From positions 47,806 to 111,805 of the forward strand of contig OENT01000464.1 in the NCBI GenBank assembly GCA_900239685.1: a stretch of DNA of 64,000 nucleotides. Reading direction: 5' to 3'. Positions 62,514 to 64,000 of this stretch are shown one piece after another. The translations under genes were made by a program, and so were the position numbers. The notes below the pieces were generated by a model. It was not told where the DNA came from. It saw only the letters and a program-made list of their open reading frames with translations, and ran no database searches. Position 1 is the first letter of the stretch. Every line of letters starts with the position of its first letter. This DNA is from Rotaria macrura. Lineage: Eukaryota > Rotifera > Eurotatoria > Philodinida > Philodinidae.

Positions 62514-64000
62514 CTAAAATTTGCATAGCAAAACCGTGACGTGTTTTTGTCTAGCTACTATCATCTAATATATTGAGTTTAATGTGTTTGCGACGCTTTT
62601 TTCATGATATGCCATATCGCATATTGTCATTTTTCCTTAACGGAGACACCAAATTTCATTTAGTTGTGAAATAACAATTTTTTTGTTTTCATAACTTGAA
62701 ACAAAAGCAGGACATTATTGGTCATATTTTTTCATTCTGATTCATCATATGCAAGTACAAAAACAAACGGAAATTCATATTTTTTATCAACTAATCATAT
62801 TAAAAACAAACAAAACCACATTAAGATTTTTTTTACAACTAATGATTGTTATTATGTCAAGCTTTTGATATAATGACTTGAAATTCGAAATACATATTTT
62901 CTCTGAGAAGCGTCTAAACCTATGAATTCAGATCAGCATAATTGCTAAGTGAAAATGTAAATATCTGAGTGCATAAAGCCTTATTGTCGCGAGCAATATA
63001 ATTCTGTATTAAATTGGAGTGCATGTAGCTAGCATAAGTCATCATCCATCATTTTAATCAAATGCTCAAAACTTATCAAAAAAATCTTATGAAAGTGAAG
63101 AGCTCTAGTACATGTCAGATAACAATTTGTTGTCTCTACCTATAAATCAATCAATGTCAAATGTTGTTAAGAAAAGATTTATTATTCAGGTCGTATATTT
63201 TAAAGAAAGAGGGGAAAAGGGCCTTGAAAACTAGGGTTTCTTCGTTCTTATCTTCGAATCATTTATTTCGATTCTGTCTTTGGTTTATTATGTCAAGTAT
63301 TAGTTGTCCTTACCATTAATATGTTTGTAAGGGTATGCTTCGCCAAAACGTACTCAAAATTTCAATTAATGAATCAAAATTTTTCCTTCTGACTTCAATG
63401 GAGTCTTCAAGTTTTTCTAATTATGACAAGGTCCTAGTTATATTCAAGGTTACTTAGATAGACGGAAAGCAAACGAATTAGAAAAGACTCGATGAATAAA
63501 TAACCTTCAACAATCATACACACACACAAGAATATAGCCATGATGTCACTCGAAGTAATATACACGTATCATGTTTGCTCGCTCGTTTGTTTTCTTTTTG
63601 TCTTTGTTGAAACGACTACTGTATCACAAATTGGAATGCAATAGAGATCAATAGTTTCATTTTTGAGCATACACGTATACTTTATCATAGAATAGGAATA
63701 AATTGAAGACTTGAATTTCACTATTGGAAAGACAGGACTGAAAAATCATATCTAAACAAGATGAATGTGTTGATTGATCTATTACACGATTTATTCAAAA
63801 TGATTCTTTAGAAATATTGCCAACTGTAATGCAACTTATTCTGTAATGATTCGATTGAAAAAATCCGTTGGCTCTCTCTCTCAATCCATACAAGATCAAT
63901 TTATGTTATCTACTATGTCTAAGATCTATACCATAAAGTACAGTCTATTTCCCTAATTATATCGGAAAATTTTTGACATATCTTCTTTCAAATAGTGTGA
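62514..64000. other. Right-end intergenic region
   Basis: About 1.5 kb, AT-rich, with a short CA run near 63518-63528. No coding sequence, RNA gene or repeat family is recognised. The left end is the leader/promoter side of the glycosylase-like gene. Confidence 0.4.

Overview
The window is animal nuclear DNA, A+T-rich (roughly 70% by eye), with intron-split housekeeping genes on both strands and no bacterial signatures. Introns fall into two classes: many of about 45-100 bp and a few of 1-4.4 kb. The best lineage clue is a tandem pair of genes at 45.6-48.1 kb. They share an alpha/beta domain (SGxxG...IVP.I....IYI.C.N...H..WA) that I recall from many bdelloid rotifer proteins. Nine of twelve intact genes, and one pseudogene, also have a splice-acceptor-like sequence 0-30 nt before the start codon, which fits the spliced-leader trans-splicing known in bdelloids. 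A bdelloid (or close) rotifer is therefore the most likely source, inferred without a database search.

Layout, left to right. 2.4-4.6 kb (+): PSMD6/Rpn7, a proteasome lid subunit. 8.2-8.9 kb (+): a four-EF-hand calmodulin-like protein with two full CRE sites upstream. Then three genes on the minus strand: PCCB (13.4-9.3 kb), the type I PKA regulatory subunit (19.2-15.0 kb) and the U1 snRNP-associated factor LUC7L3 (25.4-19.3 kb). The last two lie only about 170 bp apart, tail to head, and are a candidate operon. 26.5-28.9 kb (+): an unrecognised two-exon gene for a small basic, Ser/Pro-rich protein. 34.0-29.1 kb (-): a complete twelve-exon fatty acyl-CoA reductase. 35.7-34.6 kb (-): an SR-type splicing factor with an RRM and a CCHC knuckle. 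Upstream of it, 40.2-37.1 kb (-) holds a decayed, intron-bearing tandem copy of that gene, and a near-perfect 87-bp palindrome lies in its largest gap. 44.13-44.89 kb: a non-autonomous hAT-type transposon with an 8-bp target duplication. 45.6-48.1 kb (+): the rotifer-type domain pair. 56.5-52.7 kb (-): a TBL1/TBL1XR1 (ebi) WD-repeat corepressor with a long Gln/Ser-rich linker. 62.5-61.4 kb (-): a protein with no obvious name whose motifs line up in order with alkyladenine DNA glycosylase (MPG/AAG).

Most genes are independent housekeeping functions: proteasome, propionate catabolism, ether-lipid/fatty-alcohol synthesis, cAMP signalling, transcriptional co-repression and splicing. Two splicing factors occur (LUC7L3 and the SR protein). 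The points most worth follow-up are the rotifer-type domain pair, the glycosylase-like protein, the acceptor-before-ATG pattern with the LUC7L3-PKA-R pair, the SR pseudogene and the large palindrome. Exon boundaries were read by eye from GT-AG sites, reading phase and remembered family sequences. Intergenic regions were read only for obvious ORFs and repeats.
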